From the NCBI GenBank assembly GCA_016124755.1, contig WGNA01000020.1, forward strand, positions 1-64,000: a DNA stretch of 64,000 nucleotides, given 5' to 3'. The notes beneath the pieces were generated by a model. The model searched no databases. It saw only the letters and a list, made by a program, of their open reading frames with translations, and was not told the origin of the DNA. Position 1 is the stretch's first letter, and each line of letters starts with the position of its first letter. This DNA is from Bacteroidota bacterium (lineage in GTDB: Bacteria; Bacteroidota; Bacteroidia; NS11-12g; UBA9320). A program made the position numbers and the translations under genes. Below are positions 8,995-18,206 of this stretch, in pieces.

Positions 8995-10203
8995 ATGAAG
9001 TTGGATCTCACACCAATCGGCGAATACAAAATCTCTGCTTCATGGAAGGTTTTCCATGTTGTTTTATTCATTTCCTTAGGAATCGCTTCCTACTTATTCC
9101 TGATAAAAGGTAATGCGGCCTCTGAAGCGCATCTAATCCTTCAATTTCTGCTGGGAATCGGTTTGTGTTTCTTTTGCATGTTCACCTTGATTTGGGCATT
9201 TAAAACCAGATTGATTATAACCGATTCCACTATCAAGGTGATTGGATTATGGAAAATTGACGAAATTTATTTTGATGATATTCTTGGCTTCCGATTAACA
9301 TTTGAAAGTGTTTCTATTGAACCAAAAAACAGTGATCAAAAAACTATTACTTTTCCAACCATTTACGAAAACAAAAGACTATGGCGCAGCTTTTTAATTG
9401 ATAATTTTAACAACCTCACCGTACAGGATGAAATTGACAAACAATCTGAATTAAAAGCAGAAAGAAAAGAAATTCTCCATAATCCGGATTTCGGCAACGA
9501 CAGGAAGGAGCGAAAGCAAAATCTGTCGAAAGCGAGATCCTTTTCCAGAAAGTTCAGAATTTCTACATGGATCGCTGTAGTAATTTATTTTTTCCAACAA
9601 AACCCACCAAAACTGTTTTCTGTTCTGATAATTCTCCTGCCCTTGTTTGCCTTTGCGATCGCCATTTTTGGCAAAGGAAAATACACAGTTCTGCTTTCTG
9701 AAAAATACATTCATCCTTCTTTATCCTTGGTTGTTTTTATTCCAACCCTGTGTATCTTCATTAAAGCAACCCAATACAACATTCTTGAATCCTCGACACT
9801 ATGGTTGATTACCTCAGGTATTGCAGTAATAGCATTAGCTTTGGTTTTGTATATTGAAAAAGATCTCCGAAAGGAATTAAACTACCTGGTTGCTTTAATT
9901 TTATTCCCAGCAATAATTGGGATTGCCATGTGTTACGGCTATTCATCCGCTAAGATCATTAATTGCATATATGACACCTCATTACCCGTTTTTCATGATC
10001 TGATTATAAAGGATAAGAAGACAAAAAGGAGCAAACGAACTGATCGCTATTACCTGGTTACCACTCCAATTATTCCTCCAAAAGATTATCTTGAAACGGA
10101 AGTAAATGAAGATTGGTTTAACACGGTTTCCAATGGAGATACAATTAGCGCGTTGGAATTCAAGGGATTTTTGGGAATTCCGTGGTATGTATTGATTGAA
10201 TAA
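8995..10203 (+). CDS. Polytopic membrane protein with PH-like segment, function unknown
   Basis: 402 residues. Two hydrophobic helices near the N-terminus (about 18-38 and 46-68) are followed by a beta-rich stretch (TRLIITDSTIKVIGLWKIDEIYFDDI) that looks like the bacterial PH-domain module of two-helix membrane proteins. A charged linker leads to five further hydrophobic segments (about 185-320) and a soluble C-terminal tail with PPKDYLE and GDTISAL. The next gene begins within 8 bases of its stop, so the two are probably co-expressed. Confidence 0.8.
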   Translation: MKLDLTPIGEYKISASWKVFHVVLFISLGIASYLFLIKGNAASEAHLILQFLLGIGLCFFCMFTLIWAFKTRLIITDSTIKVIGLWKIDEIYFDDILGFRLTFESVSIEPKNSDQKTITFPTIYENKRLWRSFLIDNFNNLTVQDEIDKQSELKAERKEILHNPDFGNDRKERKQNLSKARSFSRKFRISTWIAVVIYFFQQNPPKLFSVLIILLPLFAFAIAIFGKGKYTVLLSEKYIHPSLSLVVFIPTLCIFIKATQYNILESSTLWLITSGIAVIALALVLYIEKDLRKELNYLVALILFPAIIGIAMCYGYSSAKIINCIYDTSLPVFHDLIIKDKKTKRSKRTDRYYLVTTPIIPPKDYLETEVNEDWFNTVSNGDTISALEFKGFLGIPWYVLIE

Positions 10204-10210
10204 TTTATAC

Positions 10211-10822
10211 ATGAAAAGTTTAGTATCAAAAAGAGCAAATATCTATTTCCCTGTAACGAATATTATCCTTTTTGTTTTCATTCTATCCATATCCTGCAAT
10301 CCTGAAAAGCAGCGTCATACATTACATTCTAAAGAATCTCATTCACTTCAACCCAATACAGAATTACCGGAGCAATATATTACAAATCTTAAAAAACAAT
10401 CTGCTCTCCCTGAATATTCAGATCAACATTTAGCAGAGGAATTTTTGAAAGATTCCATTCAGTTTATAGATTCAGTTACCGAACGATTTAGTGATTGTTG
10501 TGAAGAGGAATGTCGTTCGTGGAATTATCAGGATATCCAACAAATAAAGAGTATGGTTAAAAAGATGGTTTGGGAACATCCCATGGACATTGCAGAAGTG
10601 TTTGAACAACAACCCTGCGATATTACCGGACTCTTAACCACATCATCGGGAATCACATATCGGTTCTTTTTGAATGCAGGGGGATTTATTACACTCATTT
10701 CCGGTGAAAAAGAATTCAATCTGGGTTGTCGGGATCCATCGCTTTTACCCTTCTTTCTGAGCATTAAACCCACACCGGAAGAATTTACAAAAATGATGAA
10801 CGAAGAGGATTCAATTCATTAA
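10211..10822 (+). CDS. Lipoprotein of unknown function
   Basis: 203 residues from the ATG at 10211; an upstream TTG inside the previous gene is a less likely start. A hydrophobic stretch ends in a lipobox (FILSISC, Cys29). The mature part is acidic with a CCEEECRSW cluster of three cysteines and a C-terminal region of mixed alpha/beta type. Family not recognised. It follows the membrane protein gene by 7 bases and may share its transcript. Confidence 0.8.
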   Translation: MKSLVSKRANIYFPVTNIILFVFILSISCNPEKQRHTLHSKESHSLQPNTELPEQYITNLKKQSALPEYSDQHLAEEFLKDSIQFIDSVTERFSDCCEEECRSWNYQDIQQIKSMVKKMVWEHPMDIAEVFEQQPCDITGLLTTSSGITYRFFLNAGGFITLISGEKEFNLGCRDPSLLPFFLSIKPTPEEFTKMMNEEDSIH

Positions 10823-10861
10823 TAATTCGCATAAACTATTTTATTCAATAAAGTTACAATT

Positions 10862-11490
10862 GCAAATTCGATTTTCGCCTCTTCGATTTTCGCTTTTAAT
10901 TTTACCGCAAAGTCGCGCCAAGTTCTCCGCAATGGAACGCAACTTTTAAATTCCTTTTGGCATCAATTGGCAGAGGCAAATTCGTTTTTCGCCTCTTCGA
11001 TTTTCGCTTTTCATTTTGCCGCAAAGTCGCGCTAAGTTTCCGCAATGGAATGCAGCTTTTAATTTCCTTTTGGTATCAATTGGCCCAGGCAAATTCGTTT
11101 TTCGCTTCTTCGATTTTCGCTTTTAATTTTACCGCAAAGTCGCGCTAAGTTTCCGCAATGGAATGCAGCTTTTAATTTCCTTTTGGTATCAATTGGCAGA
11201 GGCAAATTCGTTTTTCGCTTCTTCGATTTTCGCTTTTAATTTTACCGCAAAGTCGCGCCAAGTTTTCCGCAGAGTAACGCAGTTTATTCCTACTCGAAAT
11301 CAAATTGCGTTACTCTGCGCATTAATCCGCGTTAATCTGCGGTTTGTTTTTTACCGCAAAGTCACGCCATATTTCCCGCAATGGAACGCAGTATATTCTT
11401 ACTCGAAATCAAATTGCGTTACTCTGCGCATTAATCTGCGGTTTGTTTTTTACCGCAAAGTCACGCTAAGTTTTCTGCAATGGAACGCAG
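10862..11490 (+). repeat. Left block of tandem repeat array (six units)
   Basis: Six copies of a unit whose core reads CCGCAAAGTCGCGCTAAG followed by CGCAATGGAACGCAG. Cores start near 10905, 11019, 11132, 11245, 11354 and 11453, giving periods of about 114, 113, 113, 109 and 99. Units 1-4 share spacer type A (GGTATCAATTGGCAGAGGC and TTCGATTTTCGCTTTTAA). Units 5-6 are preceded by spacer type B (ACTCGAAATCAAATTGCG, ACTCTGCGCATTAATCTGCG). CGCAG in the core and CTGCG in type B are inverted, so a transcript could form hairpins. No convincing gene lies in 10823-11630; open frames there are repeat artefacts. Confidence 0.95.
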
Positions 11491-11630
11491 GATATTCCAA
11501 CTCAAAATCCAATTACGCTAATAAGCGGCCTAATTGTCTGCATTAAAATCGACGTTCAGCAATCTTTTTAGCACGGTTAATTTTTTTTAATGGATAACCC
11601 TTAAATACATTTCCAATTTTGTAGCTTATT

Positions 11631-12008
11631 ATGAATGAAAACCAAATCAGCCGAATTGTGATAGGATGTGCATTCAAAGTTCATTCTGAATTAGGGCCCG
11701 GACTTTTAGAACATGCTTACGAAGAATGTCTTTATTATGAATTGTGTCAGCAAGGATTGAATGTAAACAAACAACAGGCTCTTCCATTGATGTACAACGA
11801 AGTTAAACTTGAAGCAGGTTACAGAGTTGATTTACTGGTTGAAAATAAATTAGTTATTGAAATAAAATCTGTCGAAGCTCTAAATGATCTCCATTTGGCA
11901 CAGATAATTACCTACCTCAGGCTTTCCAAATGCAAGCTTGGTCTGCTTATAAATTTCAATGTTAGAAATTTAAAAAATGGAATCAAAAGAGTTGCTAACG
12001 GTATGTGA
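11631..12008 (+). CDS. GxxExxY family protein
   Basis: 125 residues, ATG start. The family signature is present as GPGLLEHAYEECLYYEL (GxxExxY). It is followed by the nuclease-superfamily-like acidic core YRVDLLVENKLVIEIKS, in which D and ExK sit as in PD-(D/E)XK folds, and by HLAQIITYLRLSKCKLGLLINFN near the C-terminus. The length is typical of the family. Its biological role is not established. It lies alone, with six repeat units on its left and four on its right, and no partner gene, which suggests that gene and repeats form one genetic unit. Confidence 0.93.
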   Translation: MNENQISRIVIGCAFKVHSELGPGLLEHAYEECLYYELCQQGLNVNKQQALPLMYNEVKLEAGYRVDLLVENKLVIEIKSVEALNDLHLAQIITYLRLSKCKLGLLINFNVRNLKNGIKRVANGM

Positions 12009-12032
12009 ATTTTGTTTTGCTCGTTTTATTAA

Positions 12033-12451
12033 CCACAAAGTCGCCAAGTTCTCCGCAATGGAACGCAGTTTATTCCTACTCGAAATCAAATTGCGTTACT
12101 CTGCGCATTAATCTGCGTTAATCTGCGGTTTGTTTTTCACCGCAAAGTCACGCCATGTTTTTCGCAATGGAACGCAGTTTTTTTTGCATCCGCCGTAGCC
12201 ATAGCGTAGGAGGATTCGCTTTTCATTTTACCGCAAAGTCACGCTAAGTTTCCTGCTATGGAACGCAGCTTTTAATTTCCTTTTTGTATCAATTGGCCTA
12301 GGCAAATTCGTTTTTCGCTTCTTCGATTTTCGCTTTTAATTTTACCGCAAAGTCGCGCTAAGTTTCCGCAATGGAACGAAGTTCTTTTTACTTCGAAATA
12401 CCATTGCGTTACTCTGCGATGTACTTTGCGCTAATCTGCGGTTCAAAGTGG
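12033..12451 (+). repeat. Right block of tandem repeat array (four units)
   Basis: Four more copies of the same core start near 12033, 12140, 12231 and 12345, on the same strand as the left block. Both spacer types occur: type B follows the first core, and type A lies between the third and fourth. The last unit decays into an ACTCTGCGATGTACTTTGCG tail near 12450. A short unrelated insert (GCATCCGCCGTAGCCATAGC) lies at about 12186-12205. No gene is supported in 12009-12592. Confidence 0.93.
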
Positions 12452-12592
12452 ATTCTTTCACTTTATAAGTTACCCTACTGCCACCAACTTTATCCCTTCA
12501 CATTCAACACGTTAAAATATTTTACACCAATGGAATATCCATCGCTTTCCGGTTGTCTGTTTTAGTATAAACTTTACCGCCTTTAACACCGA

Positions 12593-13372
12593 ATGAGGAC
12601 TTTTTGGGCTTTTACACTTCTCAGCATCGCCGCTTGTGGATCACACAAAGTTGTGCAGAACGCCAATTGGCAATCAAACGCCGTTTCGATTGATGCAAAC
12701 GACAAGGAATATGGAAACATTTCTTTTTACAACACCGAAACGAAAACCCATTATTCCATTTCAAACGACTCTGCAAATCTCTATTTATGTCTTGCTTTTA
12801 GTGATGAAAATCTGCAACGTCAAATCATGTTGGCAGGGCTTACCCTATGGATAGATACGCTCCCAAAACCTTTAAAACAAATTGGTGTTACTTATCCTTT
12901 GAAAACGGAAAGAAAACAAGGCAAGCACGGAACGGGAGACGAACCCACACCGGACAAAATTCACCGCGACTTTATTCTTACCCATCAGGTAGCCGAACTC
13001 ACCGGCTTTCGCAACTTGCCCAACGGATTTTCGCCACTCACTACTAAAGAAGGATTGAATCTGAAAATGGATTGGGATAGTTCCCAAACACTCATTTACG
13101 AACTTCAAATACCGCTTAAAAACTGGTATCACGAACTCACTTCCTCAGACAGTTCGCATATTTTCACCGCGACTGTGGTGGTTAATACCGTGAAACCACC
13201 CGGCTCCGGAAACGGAGATCACACCGGTGGTGGCAGCGGTGGAGGCAATTTCCCAGGAAGTCAGCCAACCTCCAATAATCAAATGGATATGCGACCCAAT
13301 GTTTCCTTTGTGAACGAAGAACATTCGTTTCGTGTTAATTTCAAATTGAATCACCATGCAACAACTCAATAA
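12593..13372 (+). CDS. Lipoprotein with DOMON/CBM9-like domain
   Basis: 259 residues. A short signal ends in the lipobox SIAAC (Cys15), so the protein is probably lipid-anchored. The body resembles carbohydrate-binding family 9/DOMON-like folds: a WQSNAVSIDANDKEYGN start, SISNDSANLYLCLAFSD and a GLTLWID strand. A Gly/Ser/His-rich linker (about 199-225, with GGGSGGG) precedes the tail. The gene overlaps the start of the outer-membrane barrel gene by 17 bases, arguing for a functional pair at the outer membrane. The ligand is unknown; haem, metal or sugar are all possible for this fold. Confidence 0.82.
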   Translation: MRTFWAFTLLSIAACGSHKVVQNANWQSNAVSIDANDKEYGNISFYNTETKTHYSISNDSANLYLCLAFSDENLQRQIMLAGLTLWIDTLPKPLKQIGVTYPLKTERKQGKHGTGDEPTPDKIHRDFILTHQVAELTGFRNLPNGFSPLTTKEGLNLKMDWDSSQTLIYELQIPLKNWYHELTSSDSSHIFTATVVVNTVKPPGSGNGDHTGGGSGGGNFPGSQPTSNNQMDMRPNVSFVNEEHSFRVNFKLNHHATTQ

Positions 13373-16187
13373 AAAAATAATTCTCACCGCAGTTACGGTC
13401 TTTTTATCATTTTCTGCATTTGCTCAAAAAAGTTATCAGATTTCTGGTTCTGTAAAAGACGGTCAGGACAGTATGCCCGTAACCGGAGCAGGTGTTGTTT
13501 TGGTAAATCTTACTGACACCCTTCAAAAAACAGGAACTACTTCCGGTGCCGACGGATTCTTTGTTCTCAATGTGAATCAAAGCGGGAAATACCGGTTGGA
13601 AATTTCCTTTATCGGTTACGCCGATTACAAAAAAGAAATATTCGTAAACAATCAGAATGTTGCGTTGCGGCCTGTTTATCTGAATTCCGGATCCGAACAA
13701 TTAAATGTGGTGAATATTAAGGTTGATGTAAATCCGGTTCAGATAAAAGGAGATACAGTTCAATTTAATGCCGAAGCATACAAGGTAAATCCGGATGCTT
13801 CCGCAGAAGACCTCATTAAAAAAATGCCGGGAGTAACATCAGAAGGAAATACCGTTAAAGTGAATGGCGAAGAAGTCAAAAAAGTATTAGTTGATGGCAA
13901 ACCCTTTTTTAGTGACGATCCGACCACAACGCTAAAAAATGTTCCGGCAGACATGATCGGCAGCGTTCAGGTTTTTGACCAGCAAAGCGATCAGTCATTA
14001 TTTACCGGCATCTTCGATGGTAACGAAGAGAAGACAATTAATCTAACAACTAAAAAAGGTATGAACGTCGGGAAATTCGGTAAAATCTACACCGGATATG
14101 GTACCGACAATAAGAACAGTTCCGGTTTTACACTTAATAGTTTTAACGGCCCGCAACGCATTTCTTTAATCGGAATGTCGAATAATATTAATCAACAGAA
14201 TTTTAATATTTCCGATATTCTGAGTGTAATGTCGAATTCCGGACAATCATCCGGACGAGGTGCCATGCGCGGCAGCAATAACTTTATGACCGGTCAGCAA
14301 AACGGCATCACGAATACCAATGCAATCGGCCTTAATTACAACGACAACTGGGGTAAACGAATCCGTGTTTCGGGAAATTATTTCTTTAATAATACAGACA
14401 ATAACAGCATCTCTTCTGTGCTGCGACATTATTATACTGAAGATCAGTTGCAATACAAACAAGATGATGTTTCTGAAACAAAAAACTTAAATCATAAGGC
14501 AAATTTTAAATTTGAATATTTCATTGATTCCGCCAACAAAATCACCATTAATCCGAGTCTTACTCTTCAATCAAACAGCACCAATAGCAAACTAACCGGC
14601 GAAACGCGTTCGGGTGAAAATTACATCAGCGACCTGCTAAACCAGACAAAAACAAGTGCACGCGGTTTTAATTTTAATAATGATATTCTTTTGCAGCATC
14701 GCTTTTCTAAAATTGGAAGAACGATTTCATTAAATCTGAACACTCAAATCAGCAACAATAAAGGAGACGGGAGCTATACATCGGTAACCCAATATGCAGA
14801 CACATCCGTTACCGGTATCACCACGGATCAACAATACACTTCCGACGGAAAGAATTCTACCATTGGTGCAAATCTATCTTACACCGAAAGAGTGGGTAAA
14901 CGAGCGGTGTTACTATTTAGTTACAAACCCACTATTACAAAAAGTGAATCCGAAAGATTGGTGAATAACGCGGGATCTGCGGGTCAGTACACAGAATTGG
15001 ATACCGTTTTATCCAATACTTTTAAAAATACATACATCACCAATCGCGGGGGTTTTACCTATAATTTAAAATTAACAAACAGCATTTTAACCATTGGAAC
15101 CGATGTTCAGCATGCGGAACTTTCAAGTGCTCAGGAATACCCGAAAAGTCTGAGTCTTGATAAAAGTTTCTTCAGTGTTTTGCCTTCTTTCCGCTATAAT
15201 TATAAATCCAAAAAGAACTTTAATTTTAATGCGTCCTATCAGGCGAATACCCGTTCTCCTTCCATATCACAGTTACAGAATAATATTGACCAATCGAATT
15301 CTCTTTTCATTAAATCCGGAAACCCGGATCTGAAACAGGCAACAGAAAATTCCTTTACCATTCGCACTATGAAAAGATTACCGGCAAAATCGCAGCACTT
15401 TATGGTTTTTGTTCGGGCTACACAAACGGCAAATTATGTCGGAAACTCAACTTCCATTTTACAATCGGATACCATAATTAATAATGTAACATTAAAAAGA
15501 GGAAGTCAGTTTATTGTGCCGGTGAATGTGAAAGGATATTACAGTTTGAGCTCCTTTGGTGGTTTCGGATTTCCGGTAAAAATTATTAAAAGCAATCTTA
15601 ATTTTAATGCAGGTTACACAATCACAAATACTCCGGCATTAATCAATAATCAGCTCAATAATGCCTTAAGTCAATCGTATCGTTTTGGTTTTTATCTCGG
15701 CAGTAATATCAGTCAGAATCTGGATTTTTCGCTATCGTATAACGGAAGTTATAACAATGTTGCCAACTCGCTTCAGGTGCAGTCGAACAGTTCTTATCTG
15801 AGCCATACGCTTAATGCAAGAACGAATTATATCTTCCTGAAAAAATTTGTTCTTAATTCGGATATAACAGAATACCTCTACACCGGACTTTCATCGGGAT
15901 ACAATAAATCGTATGCTTTGTGGAATGCTTCCGCCGGATACAAATTCCTGAAAAATAACGCTCTCGAAACCAAGTTGGTTGTTTACGATTTGCTGAATCA
16001 AAATAAAAGTATCAGTAGAAATATCACAGAAACATACACCGAAGACAATCAAACCAAAGTACTGAACCGGTACTTTATGCTTTCGGTAACCTACACGTTC
16101 AAGAAATTTAAAAATAATGCAGTTGGACCTCAGGAAATTGAATTCCCAAAAGGAATGCCTCCTCCGGGTATGCACCGACCGCATTGA
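13356..16187 (+). CDS. Outer-membrane beta-barrel protein, TonB-receptor-like
   Basis: 943 residues. A signal peptide ends in SAFAQ (about 24). Residues 25-110 form a carboxypeptidase-regulatory-like domain (YQISGSVKDGQDSMPVTGAGVVLVN). Next comes a plug-like region (about 125-235, DTVQFNAEAYKVNPDASAED, VNGEEVKKVLVDGKPFF), then a long barrel of alternating strands ending in RYFMLSVTYTFKKF. This order matches the outer-membrane beta-barrel family PF14905, related to TonB-dependent transporters. The extreme C-terminus is Pro/Met/His-rich (MPPPGMHRPH), which is not a usual barrel end and might bind metal. Substrate unknown; the lipoprotein encoded just upstream is the likely partner. Confidence 0.9.
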   Translation: MQQLNKKIILTAVTVFLSFSAFAQKSYQISGSVKDGQDSMPVTGAGVVLVNLTDTLQKTGTTSGADGFFVLNVNQSGKYRLEISFIGYADYKKEIFVNNQNVALRPVYLNSGSEQLNVVNIKVDVNPVQIKGDTVQFNAEAYKVNPDASAEDLIKKMPGVTSEGNTVKVNGEEVKKVLVDGKPFFSDDPTTTLKNVPADMIGSVQVFDQQSDQSLFTGIFDGNEEKTINLTTKKGMNVGKFGKIYTGYGTDNKNSSGFTLNSFNGPQRISLIGMSNNINQQNFNISDILSVMSNSGQSSGRGAMRGSNNFMTGQQNGITNTNAIGLNYNDNWGKRIRVSGNYFFNNTDNNSISSVLRHYYTEDQLQYKQDDVSETKNLNHKANFKFEYFIDSANKITINPSLTLQSNSTNSKLTGETRSGENYISDLLNQTKTSARGFNFNNDILLQHRFSKIGRTISLNLNTQISNNKGDGSYTSVTQYADTSVTGITTDQQYTSDGKNSTIGANLSYTERVGKRAVLLFSYKPTITKSESERLVNNAGSAGQYTELDTVLSNTFKNTYITNRGGFTYNLKLTNSILTIGTDVQHAELSSAQEYPKSLSLDKSFFSVLPSFRYNYKSKKNFNFNASYQANTRSPSISQLQNNIDQSNSLFIKSGNPDLKQATENSFTIRTMKRLPAKSQHFMVFVRATQTANYVGNSTSILQSDTIINNVTLKRGSQFIVPVNVKGYYSLSSFGGFGFPVKIIKSNLNFNAGYTITNTPALINNQLNNALSQSYRFGFYLGSNISQNLDFSLSYNGSYNNVANSLQVQSNSSYLSHTLNARTNYIFLKKFVLNSDITEYLYTGLSSGYNKSYALWNASAGYKFLKNNALETKLVVYDLLNQNKSISRNITETYTEDNQTKVLNRYFMLSVTYTFKKFKNNAVGPQEIEFPKGMPPPGMHRPH

Positions 16188-16233
16188 GAAATTAGCGGTT
16201 ATTCGTTAGTATTGGCTTCAAATTTAAAACAGC

Positions 16234-16440
16234 ATGAAAGCAGATTACTGGGATGTAACCGACGAACAGGTTATGGAGAAAACAGGTAAGAAGTTGGCCG
16301 ATTGGGACAGCATCCTGAAGGAATTCGGAGCGGCAAATAAAAAATCAAATGATGTAGTAAACTACCTTCAAACCGAATATAATGTCCCGAGATATTGGGC
16401 GAGAACGCTTACAACCAGATTTTCGAAAATGAATAATTAA
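16234..16440 (+). CDS. Small DUF4287-like protein
   Basis: 68 residues. The start (YWDVTDEQVMEKTGKKLADW) and the VPRYWARTLTTRF end match the small DUF4287-type proteins, in which a helical domain of this length stands alone or as the N-terminal half of a larger protein. No catalytic residues are evident. It sits 46 bases after the outer-membrane barrel gene, with a different reading context, and may be independently transcribed. Confidence 0.8.
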   Translation: MKADYWDVTDEQVMEKTGKKLADWDSILKEFGAANKKSNDVVNYLQTEYNVPRYWARTLTTRFSKMNN

Positions 16441-16488
16441 AGATCGATTGTGTCTGGGCTTTCTCTTTTTTCATTATATTAAGCACCT

Positions 16489-18018
16489 ATGATATCCAAC
16501 AAAATAGATAAGATCGAACTCGGATTTCTTCAATTTGAAGATTACATGGTTCTCAAAGATGTGATGGTGGCTGCATACTCTACCATGCCGGAAGCCTATT
16601 GGAAAGAACATCACATTAAAACCTTATTGGACAAGTTTCCGGAAGGTCAGGTTGTGGTGAAGGTGAACGGACAAATTGCAGGATGTGCACTTTCTATAAT
16701 TGTGCAATACGATAAATTCGATGACAACCATACCTACCGGCAAATTACGGGTGACTACACTTTTAATACGCATACCAATGAAGGAGATGTATTGTATGGC
16801 ATTGATGTTTTCATTAAACCTGAATTTCGCGGACTCCGGTTGGGTCGTCGGCTATATGATTACCGAAAAGAATTATGCGAAAAACTCAATTTAAGGGGGA
16901 TTGCCTTTGGCGGGAGAATACCGAATTATCATGAATATGCAAAAGAGTTAAGTCCCAAAGAATACATTGATAAAGTTCGTACAAAAGAAATTAATGACCC
17001 GGTTTTAAACTTTCAGATTTCCAATGATTTTCACCCGACACGAATAATAAAAGGGTATCTCGAAGGTGATGAGGCATCCAATGAATTTGCGGTTCTTCTG
17101 GAATGGGATAATATTTATTACGAAAAAGCCGCAGAAAAAGTTGTTGCAAAAAAAACCGTAGTTCGGCTGGGTTTAATTCAATGGCAAATGCGCCGTTATA
17201 ACGATGTGGATTCGTTAATGCAACAAGCCGAATTTTTTATTGATGCCGTTTCCGGTTATCGATCCGACTTTGCCTTATTCCCCGAATTTTTTAATGCCCC
17301 CTTAATGGCTAAAAACAACCATTTGAGTGAGGCAGATGCTATCCGGGAATTAGCGAAACATACAGAAGAAATTACGCAACGCTTTTCCGATTTTTCGATT
17401 TCCTACAACATTAATATTATCGCCGGGAGCATGCCCGAATTACGCGATGGTAAATTGTACAATGTGGGATATCTCTGCAAACGCGACGGCAGTGTTGAAC
17501 GATACGAAAAAATTCATGTCACGCCCGATGAAGCGAAGGTTTGGGGGATGCAGGGAGGAAAAGACCTTAAAGTTTTTGATACCGATTGCGGTAAAATCGG
17601 AATTCTGATTTGTTACGATTCCGAATTTCCGGAACTCAGTCGTTTATTAGCCGAAGACGGAATGGATATTTTATTTGTTCCTTTTCTCACCGATACACAA
17701 AACGGTTATTCCAGAGTACGCAATTGCGCTCAGGCGCGTGCGATCGAAAACGAATGCTATGTGGCCATCGCCGGAAGTGTTGGCAATCTACCGAACGTGC
17801 ACAATATGGACATTCAGTTCGCACAATCCATGGTTTTTACTCCGTGTGATTTTGCCTTTCCGACCAACGGCATAAAAGCCGAAGCTACTCCCAACACCGA
17901 AATGATTCTCATCGCCGACGTTGATATCGATCTGCTTCGGGAATTGCATCAATTTGGAAGTGTTCGAAATTTAAAAGACCGGCGAACCGATTTGTTTGAG
18001 TTAAAGAAGAAGGGGTGA
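16489..18018 (+). CDS. GNAT acetyltransferase fused to carbon-nitrogen hydrolase
   Basis: 509 residues. Residues 1-215 are a GNAT acyltransferase domain (DVFIKPEFRGLRLGRRLYDY, 106-125, is the acetyl-CoA loop). Residues 222-509 are a nitrilase-superfamily amidohydrolase with the Glu-Lys-Cys triad visible: Glu266 in FPEFF, Lys341 in YEKIHVTP and Cys375 in ICYDSEFPE. This fusion is found in many bacteria, but its physiological substrate is not firmly known. The final codons (GAAGGGGTGA) merge into the first CCGAAGGGGTGA-type repeat downstream. Confidence 0.93.
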   Translation: MISNKIDKIELGFLQFEDYMVLKDVMVAAYSTMPEAYWKEHHIKTLLDKFPEGQVVVKVNGQIAGCALSIIVQYDKFDDNHTYRQITGDYTFNTHTNEGDVLYGIDVFIKPEFRGLRLGRRLYDYRKELCEKLNLRGIAFGGRIPNYHEYAKELSPKEYIDKVRTKEINDPVLNFQISNDFHPTRIIKGYLEGDEASNEFAVLLEWDNIYYEKAAEKVVAKKTVVRLGLIQWQMRRYNDVDSLMQQAEFFIDAVSGYRSDFALFPEFFNAPLMAKNNHLSEADAIRELAKHTEEITQRFSDFSISYNINIIAGSMPELRDGKLYNVGYLCKRDGSVERYEKIHVTPDEAKVWGMQGGKDLKVFDTDCGKIGILICYDSEFPELSRLLAEDGMDILFVPFLTDTQNGYSRVRNCAQARAIENECYVAIAGSVGNLPNVHNMDIQFAQSMVFTPCDFAFPTNGIKAEATPNTEMILIADVDIDLLRELHQFGSVRNLKDRRTDLFELKKKG

Positions 18019-18039
18019 TTTTTGACTAACTGTGTTAAT

Positions 18040-18160
18040 CAATTCCGAAGGGGTGAAATTATTCTAAACACAACAAATCATCATTCCCAACCCCGAAGGG
18101 GTGACATTTTATTTTCAAAGCAGATCCGGTTTTGGTATTCAATAATTTCTAATGACTTCG
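18040..18160 (+). repeat. REP-like repeat, copy A
   Basis: Two CCGAAGGGGTGA boxes about 48 bases apart, with AACAAATCATCATTCCCAA between them and CGGTTTTGGTATTCAATAAT after them. It is nearly the same as the segment at 18560-18680. CCCGAAGGGG is itself a short palindrome (CCCGAAGGG arms). With copy B it flanks dispersed-repeat copy 2. Region 18019-18784 holds these repeats and no supported gene. Confidence 0.85.
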
Positions 18161-18206
18161 ATTGCATTTTGTTCAATGTTAATTTACCAAAAATGCTTTT
18201 CCGTTA

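Noticed and set aside
10957-11546. Two plus-strand open frames in the left repeat block
   Set aside because: Their proteins repeat themselves with the 113-base period of the DNA array, so they follow from repeat structure and not from coding selection.
10862-12451. CRISPR array
   Set aside because: Units are about 100-114 bases and spacers fall into two shared types. No unique spacers and no cas genes.
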